Shown: positions 1 through 9,919, counted from the stretch's first letter. The stretch is 64,000 nt of DNA from Amycolatopsis sp. NBC_00345 (GCF_036116635.1 NZ_CP107995.1:9796001-9860000); one strand, 5' to 3'. Numbers and translations: made by a program. Notes: generated from the sequence alone by a model not told the origin.

Positions 1-2595
1 GGCGGCGAGGCCGGGATCGGCAAGAGCACGCTGCTGGAGCACGCGGAACAAGCGGCCTCCGGCTTCCGGGTGCTGCGGGCCTCCGGCGCCGAGTTCGAGC
101 AGGAGCTGCCGTACTCCGCCCTGCACCAGCTGTGCGTGCCGGTCCTCGAACACCTCGCCGAGCTGCCGGACCGGCATCGCGACGCGTTGCGGATCGCGTT
201 CGGCCTGGCCGACGGGACACCCCAGCCGTTTCAGGCCGGCCTGGCGATCCTGGAGCTGGTCACGGCGGTGAGCAGTGCCCAGCCGGTGTTGTGCGTGATC
301 GATGACGCCCAGTGGCTGGACGCGGCGTCGTCACAGGCCATGGCCTTCCTCGCCCGCCGCGTCGGGGCGGACCCCGTCGCCATCGTGCTCGCGCTTCGCT
401 CACCGTCCACCGGCACACCGTCCACAGTGGGCGAGCTGACCGCGCTGCCGTGGCTGGCCGTCGACCGGTTGAGCGACCAGGACGCCAAGACCCTCCTCAC
501 CGCACGGAACCCGTTCCCGCTCGACGACCGGGTCCGGGACCGGCTCATCGCCGAGGCGGACGGCAATCCGCTCGCCCTGCTCGAACTGCCCCGGGCCGGC
601 GGCTTCATCCCGCCCGCGGCGTCGTCGGTGCCGTCGCGGATCGAGGACGGCTTCCGGGCGCGGCTGGCCGGTCTGAGCGCCGACGCGCGGCTGTTGCTGA
701 CCCTCGCCAGCGCGGATCCCACCGGCGATCCCGGTCTGCTGTGGCCGGCCGCCGGCGCCTTGGACATCGACGTGCCGGTCGCCGGCGCGGCCGCGGCCGC
801 CACCGGGCTGGTCGAGTTCGCGGCGCGCATCCGGTTCTGTCATCCGCTGGCGCGCTCGGCGGTCTACCACGCCGCGGAGGACGGTCAGCTCCGTGCGGTT
901 CACGGCGCGCTGGCCGAGGTGACCGACCCGCTCACGGCCCCGGACCGGCGGGCGTGGCACCGCGCGCAAGCGAGCGTCGGCCCGGACGAGGACGTGGCGG
1001 CCGACCTGGAGCGCTGTGCGTCGCGGGCTCGGTCGCGCGGGGGCGTCGCGGCGGCGGCCGAGTTCCTCGAACGCTCGGTCGCGCTGTCACTGGACCCTGA
1101 ACGCCGTGTCGAACGGACGCTGACCGCGGTGCGGACCGGCATCGAGGCCGGCGCCATCGACCGGGCGGCCGGCCTCCTCACCACCATCGAGACCGCCTCG
1201 CTGGACGAGTTCCAACGGGCCCAGGTCGACCTGCTGGGAAGCCGGATCGCCTTCACCCGCCCCGGCGACAGCAGCGGCCCGTCGCTGACGGTGAGCGCGG
1301 CGCGACGACTGTCCGAACTGGACCCCGACCGAGCACGGGACTGCTTCCTGGACGCCCTCGAGACGAGTCTGGTCGTCGGTCGCGCCGGCGGGGTCGTCAA
1401 CGAGGTCCTCACCGCGGCACGGGCCGTGGCGCCGGCGCCCAGCTCCCCGGATCTCCTCGAAGCGCTGATCGCCTTTGCCGAGCACGATTACCGCACGTCG
1501 ATTCCGATTTTTCGCGATGCGCTGCACGCCGAAGGCGGCCACTTGTGGAGCCGACGCCCCGCGCTCGCCTCGATGATCGCCGCCGAGCTTTGGGATACCG
1601 ACACCCCCACCGCCATCGCCGAATGGCTGGTGAAGCCCGGCCGGGAGTCGGGCTCGCCGTTGCTGCTGAGGCTCGCCTTCGCGCAAGAAGCCCTGCACGC
1701 CATCCTCGCCGGCAACCTCGGGCTGGCGCTCGCCGCGTCCGCCGAGGAGGAAGCGATCGCCGACGCGGCCGGCGAGCCCCCGCTGATGTACCACCGGCTG
1801 CAGCTGGCCGCCATGAGGGGCCGCCGTGAGGAAGCCATGGGCCTCCTCCGGACGGCCACCACGGCGAAGTCCTCCGGCGGAACGGGCCAGGTGACCAACC
1901 TGCACTGGGCCGCTGCCGTGCTGCACAACGGTTTGGCCGATTACCCCGCCGCACTGGCCGCGGCCCGTGAAGCGACGGAGCACGGCGACCTCTTCCTGAT
2001 CGGAGTGGCCCTGCCCGAGCTCGTCGAAGCCGCCGTCAAATGCCGCGAGCCCGCGGTGGCCGCGCGAGCGCTGGAGTCGTTGACCGAACGCGCGCAAGCG
2101 GCGGGGACCACACTCGGCCGAGGAGTCACGGCGTACTCCCGAGGGCTCGTGACGGGAGTCGAGGACGACTACCGGGAAGCCGTCGAGTGTCTCGAGGTCA
2201 GTCCCCTCCTGCCCTACCTTGGCCGGGCGCACCTGCTGTACGGGGAGTGGTTGCGGCGCAAGGGCCGCCTGAAGGATTGCCTGCGAGAACTGCGAGCCGC
2301 CCACGAGTTGCTCTCGTCCGCCGGGGCCGACGGGTTCGCCCGGCGCGCCGCCGACGAGCTCCGTGCCGCCGGGCAGCGGGTCGAGGGCCGATCCGCGCAA
2401 GCCCACGAGAAGCTCACGATGCAGCAGCTGGCGGTCGCCCGGCTGGTGGCCTCGGGCGCCGCCTCGAACGAGGTCGCCACCACGCTGTTCATCAGCAAGC
2501 GCACGGTCGACGCGCACCTGCGCATGATCTTCCGCAAACTCGGGGTGACTTCACGAAGGCAGCTCAAGGACCACCCCGACCTGATGGGGCACTGA
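1..2595 (+). CDS. LuxR-family ATPase transcriptional regulator, 5' end cut by window
   Basis: The reading frame is open from the first base, so this gene starts outside the window; 864 residues are visible. It begins at a Walker A motif (GGEAGIGKST) and has a Walker B-like VLCVIDDAQWLD near visible residue 100. A long alpha-helical, TPR-like region fills the middle. The last 60 residues are a LuxR/GerE helix-turn-helix (TMQQLAVARLV, ISKRTVDAHLRMIFRKLGV). This is the architecture of large LAL/MalT-type regulators, which bind ATP and an inducer and then activate transcription. The target and the inducer are unknown. It converges on the next gene with only 15 bp between stops. Confidence 0.9.
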   Translation, partial: GGEAGIGKSTLLEHAEQAASGFRVLRASGAEFEQELPYSALHQLCVPVLEHLAELPDRHRDALRIAFGLADGTPQPFQAGLAILELVTAVSSAQPVLCVIDDAQWLDAASSQAMAFLARRVGADPVAIVLALRSPSTGTPSTVGELTALPWLAVDRLSDQDAKTLLTARNPFPLDDRVRDRLIAEADGNPLALLELPRAGGFIPPAASSVPSRIEDGFRARLAGLSADARLLLTLASADPTGDPGLLWPAAGALDIDVPVAGAAAAATGLVEFAARIRFCHPLARSAVYHAAEDGQLRAVHGALAEVTDPLTAPDRRAWHRAQASVGPDEDVAADLERCASRARSRGGVAAAAEFLERSVALSLDPERRVERTLTAVRTGIEAGAIDRAAGLLTTIETASLDEFQRAQVDLLGSRIAFTRPGDSSGPSLTVSAARRLSELDPDRARDCFLDALETSLVVGRAGGVVNEVLTAARAVAPAPSSPDLLEALIAFAEHDYRTSIPIFRDALHAEGGHLWSRRPALASMIAAELWDTDTPTAIAEWLVKPGRESGSPLLLRLAFAQEALHAILAGNLGLALAASAEEEAIADAAGEPPLMYHRLQLAAMRGRREEAMGLLRTATTAKSSGGTGQVTNLHWAAAVLHNGLADYPAALAAAREATEHGDLFLIGVALPELVEAAVKCREPAVAARALESLTERAQAAGTTLGRGVTAYSRGLVTGVEDDYREAVECLEVSPLLPYLGRAHLLYGEWLRRKGRLKDCLRELRAAHELLSSAGADGFARRAADELRAAGQRVEGRSAQAHEKLTMQQLAVARLVASGAASNEVATTLFISKRTVDAHLRMIFRKLGVTSRRQLKDHPDLMGH

Positions 2596-2610
2596 CCTTG
2601 GCCGGCGGGG

Positions 2611-4596
2611 TCACGCGCTGTTCGGCTGCTGTCCGACCTCGCGGGCCCACAGCCACTCGGTGAGGTGGGCGACCGCCCGGTCCCGGTGCCGCCGATAGGT
2701 GTTGAAGGACAGGTGCAGCGTCTGGGCGACGCGTTCCTGGGTGGTGGCCGGGTGCAGGAAGGTGCGGTCCACCAGCTCGCTCAGATCGGGCCGCAGCATG
2801 CCCGCGCCCGTGGTCAGCAGGTCTTGGAGCGCGGACGGCCCGCCGCTTTGGTGCTGCCGCACCATTCGTGAGCGCAGCAAGGGGTTGTCCCGTAACCGTT
2901 CCGGCGTGTGCAGGTCACGCAGGGCATCCCGGACGGCGCTCGCGAACTCGGGCTCGGAGAGGATCGCGTTGCCGGGTTCGGCCGGGGGAGCCGACGCGCC
3001 GGCTTGGCGGGCATGGACGAAACGCAGCCACTCCGTGACGTCCGTGCGGCGCCAGTCGTGCGCGAAAACGGGGAACCGCCGGTCGCCGACCGCGTACTCG
3101 GCTTCCGGCGCCGGCTGGAAACCGAGGTTCGCCAGGGTGCGGTCCCACCGGGCCGCGTCGGCGTACGCGCCTACCAGCGTCCACGCCGAGTTGTCGCCGC
3201 GGATCAGGATGTCGAGGGTTTGGCAGGCCGCGAACAGGGTCACCGACGGCGAGGTGAACTGACCGTGGTCGCGGTCGAGGAAGAACCGCCAGGCCCGAAC
3301 CCGCTCGCCGGGCCTGGGCGCGCCGTTCTCGTGCGCGTGCCGCCACATGGCGGCGGCCCCCGGGTCCACGTCGAGCTCGGCCTCGGCCTCGGTCAGCTCC
3401 AGGCACGCGGCATAGCCCCGAGGTTCGCCCGACAGGGAACGGAAAACCCAGAACGCCGCGGGCTGGCGCGCCAGCCAGTACGCGGCCAGCTCGGCCTGCT
3501 TTTCGCCCTGCCAGGCCGAAGTCATCGCGATGATCGGATCCCGGTCCCCGTCCCGCAGCCGGTCGGCGTACGCCTGCATCGTCGGCGGCGGGGTGGTGCA
3601 CGTTTCGATCTTCGAGCGGGCACCGGACAGGACGATCGTGTCGACGAGCAGCTGGATCTGCTCACGCTCGTCCACCGACGCGCGGATCCGGGCCAGCATC
3701 GCGGCCGAGACCCTGGCCTTCAGCTCGGCGTACCGGCCGGGGGCGCGCCAGCGCAGGTCCGCGTCGAGGGCGTCGCGGGCGACGTCGTGCGGATACAACC
3801 CGCGCGGCCCCTCATCGACGAACGGCAGCGTGCGCAGCCAGGCGAACAGTTCACCGGCGTCCGCGCCGATCACCTCGTGCAGAAGTTCTTCGGTGGTCAC
3901 GGCCGCGTGGGCGCAGATCTCCAGCACCGCCCGGTGGCGCGCGCTCGGCGCCGCGTCGATCGCCTGCATCAGCAGCCCGCTCACCACGTCGGGCAGATCG
4001 GCGAGCGTGCGCGGCTCCGCGCCCCGGCGTACCGCGTCGACCACCATCGACAGGGTGAGGGGATGGCCGTGGCTGATGGCCAGCAACCGGTCGTGCCACT
4101 CGGGTGGGACCTGCTGGGCCGCCAGGTACCGCCGCCCGTCGCCGGGCCGCAGGTTGTCCAGCGCGACCACCCGCATCAGGTCCCGCCAGGCCGGGTCCGC
4201 CCGCCACAACGGCCGGGGCGGCTGGCGCCCGGCGATCACCACGAGCACGTCGCCGGGCAGTGACGGCAGGTATTCCTCGCGGACCCAGTCGTCGCTGTCC
4301 GCGAGCAGTTCATAGGTGTCGATCAGCAGCACCGGCCGGTCACTGCCGGTCACCGTGGGCATCGTGTCCGGCGCGAGCCGCAGCTGCCGTGCGTCGACCC
4401 GGACCACGGAGCGTCCGGCGGTCGCCGCGACGTCCGCGAACACCTCGAGCAGCGCGCTCTTGCCGACACCGCCTGCTCCGTGCACGAAGATCAGGCCCGG
4501 TTCGGCCAGCGCGTCCCGGAACAGCGACACCTCACTGTCGCGGCCGACGAACGAACGTCTCCGCAGCTCTTGCAGCCGCTCACCCAGCACCGTCAC
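2611..4596 (-). CDS. P-loop ATPase with C-terminal helix-turn-helix, putative regulator
   Basis: The protein has 661 residues. A Walker A motif (GAGGVGKSA) lies at residues 40-48 and a Walker B-like PVLLIDTYELL near 88-98. The middle is a helical STAND-like region. Near residues 617-650 is a segment (TQERVAQTLHLSFNTYRRHRDRAV) that resembles the HTH/winged-helix end seen in many actinobacterial ATP-binding proteins. The family is known as ATP-binding regulators or signalling ATPases, with no defined ligand here. It is divergent from the AraC gene at 4745, with about 150 bp between them. The ATG at 4596 is the first in frame and sits 40 residues before the P-loop, as expected. Confidence 0.75.
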   Translation of the reverse strand: MTVLGERLQELRRRSFVGRDSEVSLFRDALAEPGLIFVHGAGGVGKSALLEVFADVAATAGRSVVRVDARQLRLAPDTMPTVTGSDRPVLLIDTYELLADSDDWVREEYLPSLPGDVLVVIAGRQPPRPLWRADPAWRDLMRVVALDNLRPGDGRRYLAAQQVPPEWHDRLLAISHGHPLTLSMVVDAVRRGAEPRTLADLPDVVSGLLMQAIDAAPSARHRAVLEICAHAAVTTEELLHEVIGADAGELFAWLRTLPFVDEGPRGLYPHDVARDALDADLRWRAPGRYAELKARVSAAMLARIRASVDEREQIQLLVDTIVLSGARSKIETCTTPPPTMQAYADRLRDGDRDPIIAMTSAWQGEKQAELAAYWLARQPAAFWVFRSLSGEPRGYAACLELTEAEAELDVDPGAAAMWRHAHENGAPRPGERVRAWRFFLDRDHGQFTSPSVTLFAACQTLDILIRGDNSAWTLVGAYADAARWDRTLANLGFQPAPEAEYAVGDRRFPVFAHDWRRTDVTEWLRFVHARQAGASAPPAEPGNAILSEPEFASAVRDALRDLHTPERLRDNPLLRSRMVRQHQSGGPSALQDLLTTGAGMLRPDLSELVDRTFLHPATTQERVAQTLHLSFNTYRRHRDRAVAHLTEWLWAREVGQQPNSA

Positions 4597-4744
4597 AGAT
4601 CAACGGTAACCGACCCGGCGCACTGGTGACCCACGGTAGTTGGGCACCGGATGGGCAGCGACTGGGCAGTGGCTGGGCTGGTGCGGGCCGACTGGCCGAT
4701 TGATGATCACGACGTCACTGCACGTAACGACGAAGGACACGATC

Positions 4745-5098
4745 ATGCCGCTCGCTGAGCCCGTCCCGCGCGAGGCCGTGCGCCAAGCGGTGGTGTTCAT
4801 GCGGGACCAGCTGGAGCGGCCGGTGACCGTCGCGGAGCTGGCCGGCGTGGCGGGGTTCAGCCCGTACCACTTCCTGCGGGTGTTCAAGCGGGCCACCGGC
4901 CACACGCCGCACCGCTATCTGACCCTGTTGCGCGTCGCTGAGGTTAAACGGCTGCTGGAAGGTGGGGCCACGGTCACGCAAGCGGCGGAGCGGTGCGGGT
5001 TTTACAGCACGGCACACCTGTCCGCGGTTTTCCTCCGCGAGACCGGGGTACGGCCGTCACAGTGGTCGCCGCGGACAAGCGATCGCCGGTCGGCCTAG
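4745..5098 (+). CDS. AraC-family DNA-binding protein, HTH domain only
   Basis: The protein has 117 residues, almost all of it a two-HTH AraC/XylS DNA-binding domain (VTVAELAGVAGFSPYHFLRVFKRATG and TVTQAAERCGFYSTAHLSAVF). It has no effector-binding domain. The frame is open upstream (ATGs at 4640 and 4703), but GAAGGA at 4732-4737, 7 nt before the ATG at 4745, supports this start. Single-domain AraC proteins of this size resemble SoxS/MarA-type regulators, which are controlled by their abundance. The divergent neighbour at 2611-4596 is also a putative regulator, so the two may be linked. Confidence 0.85.
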   Translation: MPLAEPVPREAVRQAVVFMRDQLERPVTVAELAGVAGFSPYHFLRVFKRATGHTPHRYLTLLRVAEVKRLLEGGATVTQAAERCGFYSTAHLSAVFLRETGVRPSQWSPRTSDRRSA

Positions 5099-5187
5099 TG
5101 ATCGCGGGCCTCGCGGGTTGATATGAAGATTTTTTGTTCACTCTATTTGGTGACGTTTTCGATGGGTGGCGTCGGTAAAATTAAAGG

Positions 5188-6381
5188 GTGAATTGTTCTA
5201 GAGATTCTGCCTCCGATGTTTTGTCTCGGATTCATGAACGGGCCATCCGGGTGGCGCAGTTGGAGGCTGAGCAGGCTGCTGATGTCGCGTTGTTCGCGGC
5301 GACGGGTGGGTCTGCCCGGTCGGTGGCGGCTGAGTTGGCGTTGGAGTTGTCGGTGACAGAGCGGCGTGCTGGGGCTGATGTCGCGTTGGCGCAGGCACTG
5401 ACCACCCGGTTACCGGCAACGTTCGCGGCGTTTCGACGTGGGGAAATCGACGCTTTCAAGGCGCGGATGGTATTCGAGCCGACTATCGCTCTGTCTGATG
5501 AGATGGCTGGTCAGGTTGACGCGATTGTGGCGACGCGGTTGGTGGGGAAGAATCCGTCGTCGTTACGGGCTGCGGTGAATCGGGTGGTACAGAAGGTGGA
5601 TGCCGAGGGATACGAGCGAAGATCCCGGGCGCGACGGCGCGACCGTAATGTGTGTTTGATTCATCAGGACGAGACCATGTCCACGTTGCTGTGTGATCTG
5701 CCCGTGGAACACGCCTCGGCGATCTACATCTCCCTCGATCAGGAGGCGCGGAGGCTGCGTCGCGGAGGCGAGTCCCGGACGTTGGAGCAGTTGCGTGCGG
5801 ATGTCCTGGTTGATCGGCTGCTGAACCGGGCGCCGGGTGACAGCGGCGTGAAGCCTGTTGTCTATGTCTATGTGGACCTTTTGACGCTGGCCGGATTGAA
5901 CGAGGACCCCGCCGAACTATCGGGCTGTGGCACGGTTCCGGCGTGGCTGGCGCGGGCGCTTGCGGCGGACTCGAACTCGGTGTGGCGGCGGATCATCACC
6001 GAACCCGACACCGGGCAGGTCCTCAGTGTCGGCCGCACCCGCTACCGACCACCAGCCGCCCTCGCCGACCTGGTGCAGGTACGGGACCGGGTGTGCCAAC
6101 ACCCGGGATGTCATCGCCCGTCACAGTACAGCGACATCGACCACACCCGCGACTTCGCGACAGGTGGCCACACCGCCGAAGACAACCTCGGCCCGCGCTG
6201 CCGGCGACACCACCGCCTCAAAGACGAACCAGGCTGGTCCTACACCACAGCGCCCGGCGGTGAAGGCACCATCACCACACCGACAGGGCGGGTATACGCG
6301 ACAACACCACCACCACTGCACGAAAGCCGGGTCCGAGACGCCGCAGGCGACGCCGAGGCCGGGCGCGAGGAAGCCGCCTGA
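5188..6381 (+). CDS. DUF222/HNH endonuclease domain protein (13E12-repeat type)
   Basis: The protein has 397 residues: an N-terminal DUF222 helical region (about 15-290) and a C-terminal HNH motif near 300-350 (CQHPGCHRPSQYSDIDH, CRRHHRLKD). Such genes occur in many copies in actinobacteria and are related to the mycobacterial 13E12 repeat family. A nuclease role is predicted from the fold only. The GTG at 5188 is the first start after an AT-rich leader. The 5' half uses many T- or A-ending codons, unlike the genes around it, which suggests acquisition from elsewhere. A transposase relic lies just downstream. Confidence 0.88.
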   Translation: MNCSRDSASDVLSRIHERAIRVAQLEAEQAADVALFAATGGSARSVAAELALELSVTERRAGADVALAQALTTRLPATFAAFRRGEIDAFKARMVFEPTIALSDEMAGQVDAIVATRLVGKNPSSLRAAVNRVVQKVDAEGYERRSRARRRDRNVCLIHQDETMSTLLCDLPVEHASAIYISLDQEARRLRRGGESRTLEQLRADVLVDRLLNRAPGDSGVKPVVYVYVDLLTLAGLNEDPAELSGCGTVPAWLARALAADSNSVWRRIITEPDTGQVLSVGRTRYRPPAALADLVQVRDRVCQHPGCHRPSQYSDIDHTRDFATGGHTAEDNLGPRCRRHHRLKDEPGWSYTTAPGGEGTITTPTGRVYATTPPPLHESRVRDAAGDAEAGREEAA

Positions 6382-6419
6382 CCCGGCACACAGTGAGGAA
6401 CCTCCAAAGCTGGGCCAGC

Positions 6420-6680
6420 GTCGCGTGATTCCGCCCTTTCTACGACGAGGGCTGCTTGGTCGTCCCGGGGAGCCGGGCAGCACCGGGAAGGCCCAGCGCG
6501 GGAATCCGTCGGCGCTGGCCACGAACTGGATGTTGCCGCCGAAGGCGCGGTATTGCCCGAGTACCACAGTGCACCCGTGGCGCCCCGGTCGCGGCGAGTG
6601 CCCCGATGCCGGCGCTCGACATGGAGCGCACCGGCGACGAACAAGGCCAACTCGCGCACCACATCAAGCGTGACCCCATA
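6420..6680 (-). pseudogene. IS5-like (DDE_Tnp_4) transposase remnant
   Basis: Two minus-strand frames together resemble the core of IS5-group transposases. One frame carries ALWYSGNT and the next carries AFGGNIQFVASADGFPRWAF, then VLPGSPGRPSS. In intact relatives this reads YSGKHxxHGGNIQF...DG.PLW...PGS.HD. A frameshift separates the two pieces, and neither flank holds the rest of the gene. No inverted repeats were found. The 454-bp space between the HNH gene and the epoxide hydrolase (6382-6835) holds nothing else I can recognise. Confidence 0.5.
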
Positions 6681-6835
6681 GGAAATCACGTGGGGCCTCT
6701 GGACTCCAGGACTCGGTCTTCGCGAACTCAGTCCCACCAGCGGCCCACGCCACATCCCACGGCAGCACCCACCGCACCCAGCTCCACTGAGAAAACCTCA
6801 ATGGAGCGCTTCGGACCAAGCCGGAGCACGCGACA

Positions 6836-7996
6836 CTAGCGATCGCGGGCCTCGCGGAAGGCGTTCCGCAGCTCGCTGACCAACACGGCGGACTTCTCCC
6901 AACCCGGGTAGTGCCCGCCGTACTCCATCTCGTTCCAGCTGGTGATGTTGTGGTACCGGTGTTCCGCCCAGCGCCGGGCGACGGGGAACGGTTCGCCCGG
7001 GAACAACGTGCAGGCGGTGGGCACGGTGACCGCCCGGGCGTTCTGCGCCTCGGCGTCGCGCGGCGTCCACCGGACCGCCTCCCAGTACCAGCGGGCGGTG
7101 GAGGCGCCGGTGCCGGTGAACCAGTACAGGGCGATGTCGTCCACCTGTTGCGCCACGCTGACACCGCCACCGGCCTCGGGCCGCGTGTCCGAAAAGCCGA
7201 CCAGCGCCTGGCTCAGCCACGCGGCGAGCCCGGCCGGAGAGTCGAGCAGGGAGTAGCCGAGCGTCTGCGGGAGCATGGCCTGGGCGATCACATGGGTGGG
7301 GCCGGTACTCATGAACCGGTCACGTTGGGCGATCATGGCCTTCTCGGCGTCGTCGGCCGTCGCCAAGTCCTCGGGCAGGGGCGACGCGACCGGCATGGTC
7401 AGATGCAGGGCCGCGACCCGCTCGGGCGCCAGGCAAGCCAGCTCGGTGCTGACGAACGCGCCCCAGTCGCCGCCGTGCGCCCCGAAGCGTTCGTAGCCGA
7501 GCCTGGTCATGAGCTCGGCCCAGGCCCGCGCGGTGCGGCCGGGGTTCCAGCCGGGTTCCCGGGGCCGCTCGCTGAACCCGTAACCGGGCAGGGCCGGCAC
7601 GACCACGTCGAACGCGTCCTCGGCGGAACCGCCGTGCGCGACCGGGTCGGTCAGCGGGCCGATGACGCTCTCGAACTCCAGTACCGAGCCCGGCCAGCCG
7701 TGCGTCAGCACCAGCGGAAAGGCGTTGGGCTCGGGCGAGCGCACGTGCCAGAACGCGATGTCGAGGCCGTCCAGCCGGGTGCGGTAGTGCGGGATCGCGT
7801 TCCACCGCTTCTCCAGTGACCGCCAGTCGTGCTGCCGCCAGGCGTCCAGCAGGCTCCGGAGGCGCTCCACGCCGATGCCCTGCGTACCGTCCTCGACCGT
7901 CTCCGCTTCGGGAAGCCGGACGTGGTCGAGCCGCGCCCGCAGGTCCTCCAGGTCGTGCTCGGGAATGCTCACCGGAAATGGCTCGATCTCAGTCAC
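6836..7996 (-). CDS. Epoxide hydrolase family protein (EHN plus alpha/beta-hydrolase)
   Basis: The protein has 386 residues. It has an N-terminal EHN domain (about 1-110) and an alpha/beta-hydrolase fold with the oxyanion motif HGWPGS near 99-104. The nucleophile Asp is in GAHGGDWG (about D177), and a C-terminal GGHYPGWE supplies the likely catalytic His. The family opens epoxides to diols with water. The substrate cannot be told. The frame runs on to 8137, but the EHN domain begins at the GTG at 7996 (VTEIEPFPVS). It is divergent from the disrupted Dabb gene at 8139. Confidence 0.88.
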   Translation of the reverse strand: MTEIEPFPVSIPEHDLEDLRARLDHVRLPEAETVEDGTQGIGVERLRSLLDAWRQHDWRSLEKRWNAIPHYRTRLDGLDIAFWHVRSPEPNAFPLVLTHGWPGSVLEFESVIGPLTDPVAHGGSAEDAFDVVVPALPGYGFSERPREPGWNPGRTARAWAELMTRLGYERFGAHGGDWGAFVSTELACLAPERVAALHLTMPVASPLPEDLATADDAEKAMIAQRDRFMSTGPTHVIAQAMLPQTLGYSLLDSPAGLAAWLSQALVGFSDTRPEAGGGVSVAQQVDDIALYWFTGTGASTARWYWEAVRWTPRDAEAQNARAVTVPTACTLFPGEPFPVARRWAEHRYHNITSWNEMEYGGHYPGWEKSAVLVSELRNAFREARDR

Positions 7997-8338
7997 GACC
8001 GCCACGCTAGGCCATCGGCACCGGTTCGTTCCATGCACAAAATTGCGGAGTACACCGTCGAAATAGGCAATTCTTGCCGATGCCGCGAGTCGCCGGGCCG
8101 GTTCATAGTCGGCCCAGGACCGCGAGAAGGGGAGCACGATGATCTACCACAGCATCCGGATGAAGGCCAAGGCCGGCGTGACGCAGGAGCAGGCGGCTGA
8201 GGCGCTGGAAAGCATGCGTAACCAGGGCCGGGTCATCGACGCGGTGAAGTCGTTTGTCGTCGGCCGCGACTTCGGCGGCGAGTTCGACTGGTCCGGCGTG
8301 TTCGTCATCGAGGACCTCGACGGCTACTGGGAATACCT

Positions 8339-8348
8339 GACGCATCCG
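8339..8348 (+). repeat. IS4 target-site duplication, left copy
   Basis: GACGCATCCG, repeated at 9920-9929. Both copies abut the outer ends of the inverted repeats. Confidence 0.92.
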
Positions 8349-8366
8349 CAATACCACTAAGTTAAG
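8349..8366 (+). repeat. IS4 left inverted repeat
   Basis: CAATACCACTAAGTTAAG, the exact reverse complement of 9902-9919. Its TAA at 8358-8360 ends translation of the interrupted Dabb gene. Confidence 0.93.
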
Positions 8367-8518
8367 CCGCTGGAGGCTGTAGGGTAATGGTCGGCGGGCC
8401 GGCGTGTCGGATGCTGTGGTCGGCGGGTTTTTTGACTCTGTAGCGGTTGTATCTGAGTCTCCTGAGGGCGCGTGGGTTTGTTCGGTGTCGCCGCGGCCGG
8501 TGGCGACGTTCAAGAATT

Positions 8519-9823
8519 TCAGTCGTCGTCTCCGCGCGTGCCTTTTTCAGTTTTTGAGGGGGAAAAAGCCGCCTGGCTTGTGACCTGGCGGCGGATGACG
8601 CGGAGAGTGCGCATGAACGACAATCGGTCGGGATCGACATCGGCTTCGTCGGCAGCCCGGCACATGAGCGCCCGTATGCTGTAGTGAGTCAGCAGCAACG
8701 CCCATATTTCTTGCCTGACCATCTCCGGCGATTGAGACCTCAGCACTCGCCCTGGCCCGCGTTGATGAGTCTTGACCTCATCAAGCAGGCTTTCGTACTC
8801 CCAACGCTCACTATAGGCAGTAGCTAACTCGATAGCAGGTATGTCTTCAGGGTCGAGTATTGAGGTGATCAGGCGAATGGTGTCATGTTCCTCGGTTCGC
8901 TCACGGTCGGGAATCTCGTATTCGACGACACGCACCACCATGGCCTGAGTCGTGTGCGGCATGGCGCCGTCTCGGATCCGTGTGAGGATTTCCTTCTTGT
9001 GGTAGTTGCGTAATTTCGGCGGGAACACGGCCGAGAGGTAGGAACCGTCCGGCAGGACACGCGCGACCGGCAGCAGAAGATTCGACTTCACCCGCCACAG
9101 GGCATCGGCGCCGGTCTCGAGCGTCTCCTGCCAGGCAGGGAAGCTGTAGAAGCTGCGGTCGGCGGTGATGAGCATGTCTGCCTCGAATGAGCGGGTCAGC
9201 TCCTTGGCCAGGGTAGTCTCTCCGGCAGGCGCACCGCCAAGCGCGGCATCGACGAGGACATGTGAGCCGCATTCGCCAAGCCCGACGACTCGCACGATCG
9301 GGTAGGCACTCGCATTCGGACCGTTGTTGGACCGATTAAACTCGGCGACGTTGGCCGCGGTGTCCGGAATATTCAACGTGCACCCGTCAATCGACATCAA
9401 CCGCCACGATCTCAGCCATGCGCCTTTCGTGCCCGGACCCGCCACCGGAACCGCTATATCCTCGAACAACTCCCGCAACGGCTCGGCGCCCAAACGCCGC
9501 CGAGCCTGAGTGATCGCCGAGGTCGAAGGAACATGCCACGAATCCGACCACGATCTCATATCCTTCAAAGATCCCACGAGCTTACGCATCACTTCCTCGT
9601 AGTCATCATCGAAGAACAAGCACATCGCCATACAAAAACGAACCATCACATGGGCCGGCAGCAGTCGAGATCGCTGCTCGCGACGCCCAGTTCTATTCAG
9701 CACGTCTTCAATGAAATCTCTCGGCACCACATCAGACAAGACCCCCAGTGAAATCCGGTCCGTCAACCGAACGTCCGCTCCACCGTTTCCCAGCAATTTC
9801 ACATGCCCAGTTCGACTCACCAC
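8519..9823 (-). CDS. IS4-family transposase
   Basis: The 434-residue DDE transposase has the IS4 signature Y-(2)-R-(3)-E-(6)-K, seen exactly as YSERWEYESLLDEVK in the C-terminal third. The first acidic residue is in LMSIDGCTLNIPD and the second in MLITADRSFYSF. The length is normal and no frameshift is present. The start at 9823 lies about 95 bp inside the right end. It catalyses cut-and-paste transposition of this element. Codon usage is less GC-biased than in host genes. Confidence 0.92.
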   Translation of the reverse strand: MVSRTGHVKLLGNGGADVRLTDRISLGVLSDVVPRDFIEDVLNRTGRREQRSRLLPAHVMVRFCMAMCLFFDDDYEEVMRKLVGSLKDMRSWSDSWHVPSTSAITQARRRLGAEPLRELFEDIAVPVAGPGTKGAWLRSWRLMSIDGCTLNIPDTAANVAEFNRSNNGPNASAYPIVRVVGLGECGSHVLVDAALGGAPAGETTLAKELTRSFEADMLITADRSFYSFPAWQETLETGADALWRVKSNLLLPVARVLPDGSYLSAVFPPKLRNYHKKEILTRIRDGAMPHTTQAMVVRVVEYEIPDRERTEEHDTIRLITSILDPEDIPAIELATAYSERWEYESLLDEVKTHQRGPGRVLRSQSPEMVRQEIWALLLTHYSIRALMCRAADEADVDPDRLSFMRTLRVIRRQVTSQAAFSPSKTEKGTRGDDD

Positions 9824-9901
9824 TCAATACTACTCAATCCCGATACCCAAGGAAAGCAATTGCCAGGCGTGTTGCCCAATCATTTCCACTGCGCAGACAC
9901 C

Positions 9902-9919
9902 CTTAACTTAGTGGTATTG
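9902..9919 (-). repeat. IS4 right inverted repeat
   Basis: CTTAACTTAGTGGTATTG, an 18/18 match to the left end when reverse-complemented. Confidence 0.93.

Larger units (their letters stand above)
8349..9919 (-). mobile_element. Complete IS4-family insertion sequence, 1571 bp
   Basis: The element is bounded by perfect 18-bp inverted repeats and flanked by the 10-bp direct repeat GACGCATCCG. It carries one transposase gene on the minus strand. Length, repeat size and a 10-bp target duplication fit the IS4 family. It sits inside a Dabb gene. Every structural part is intact, so the insertion looks recent. Confidence 0.93.

Noticed and set aside
1087..2517. A 476-residue antisense ORF inside the LuxR ATPase
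   Set aside because: Composition is that of a shadow frame (His, Gly, Arg-rich) and lacks any motif or ribosome binding site.
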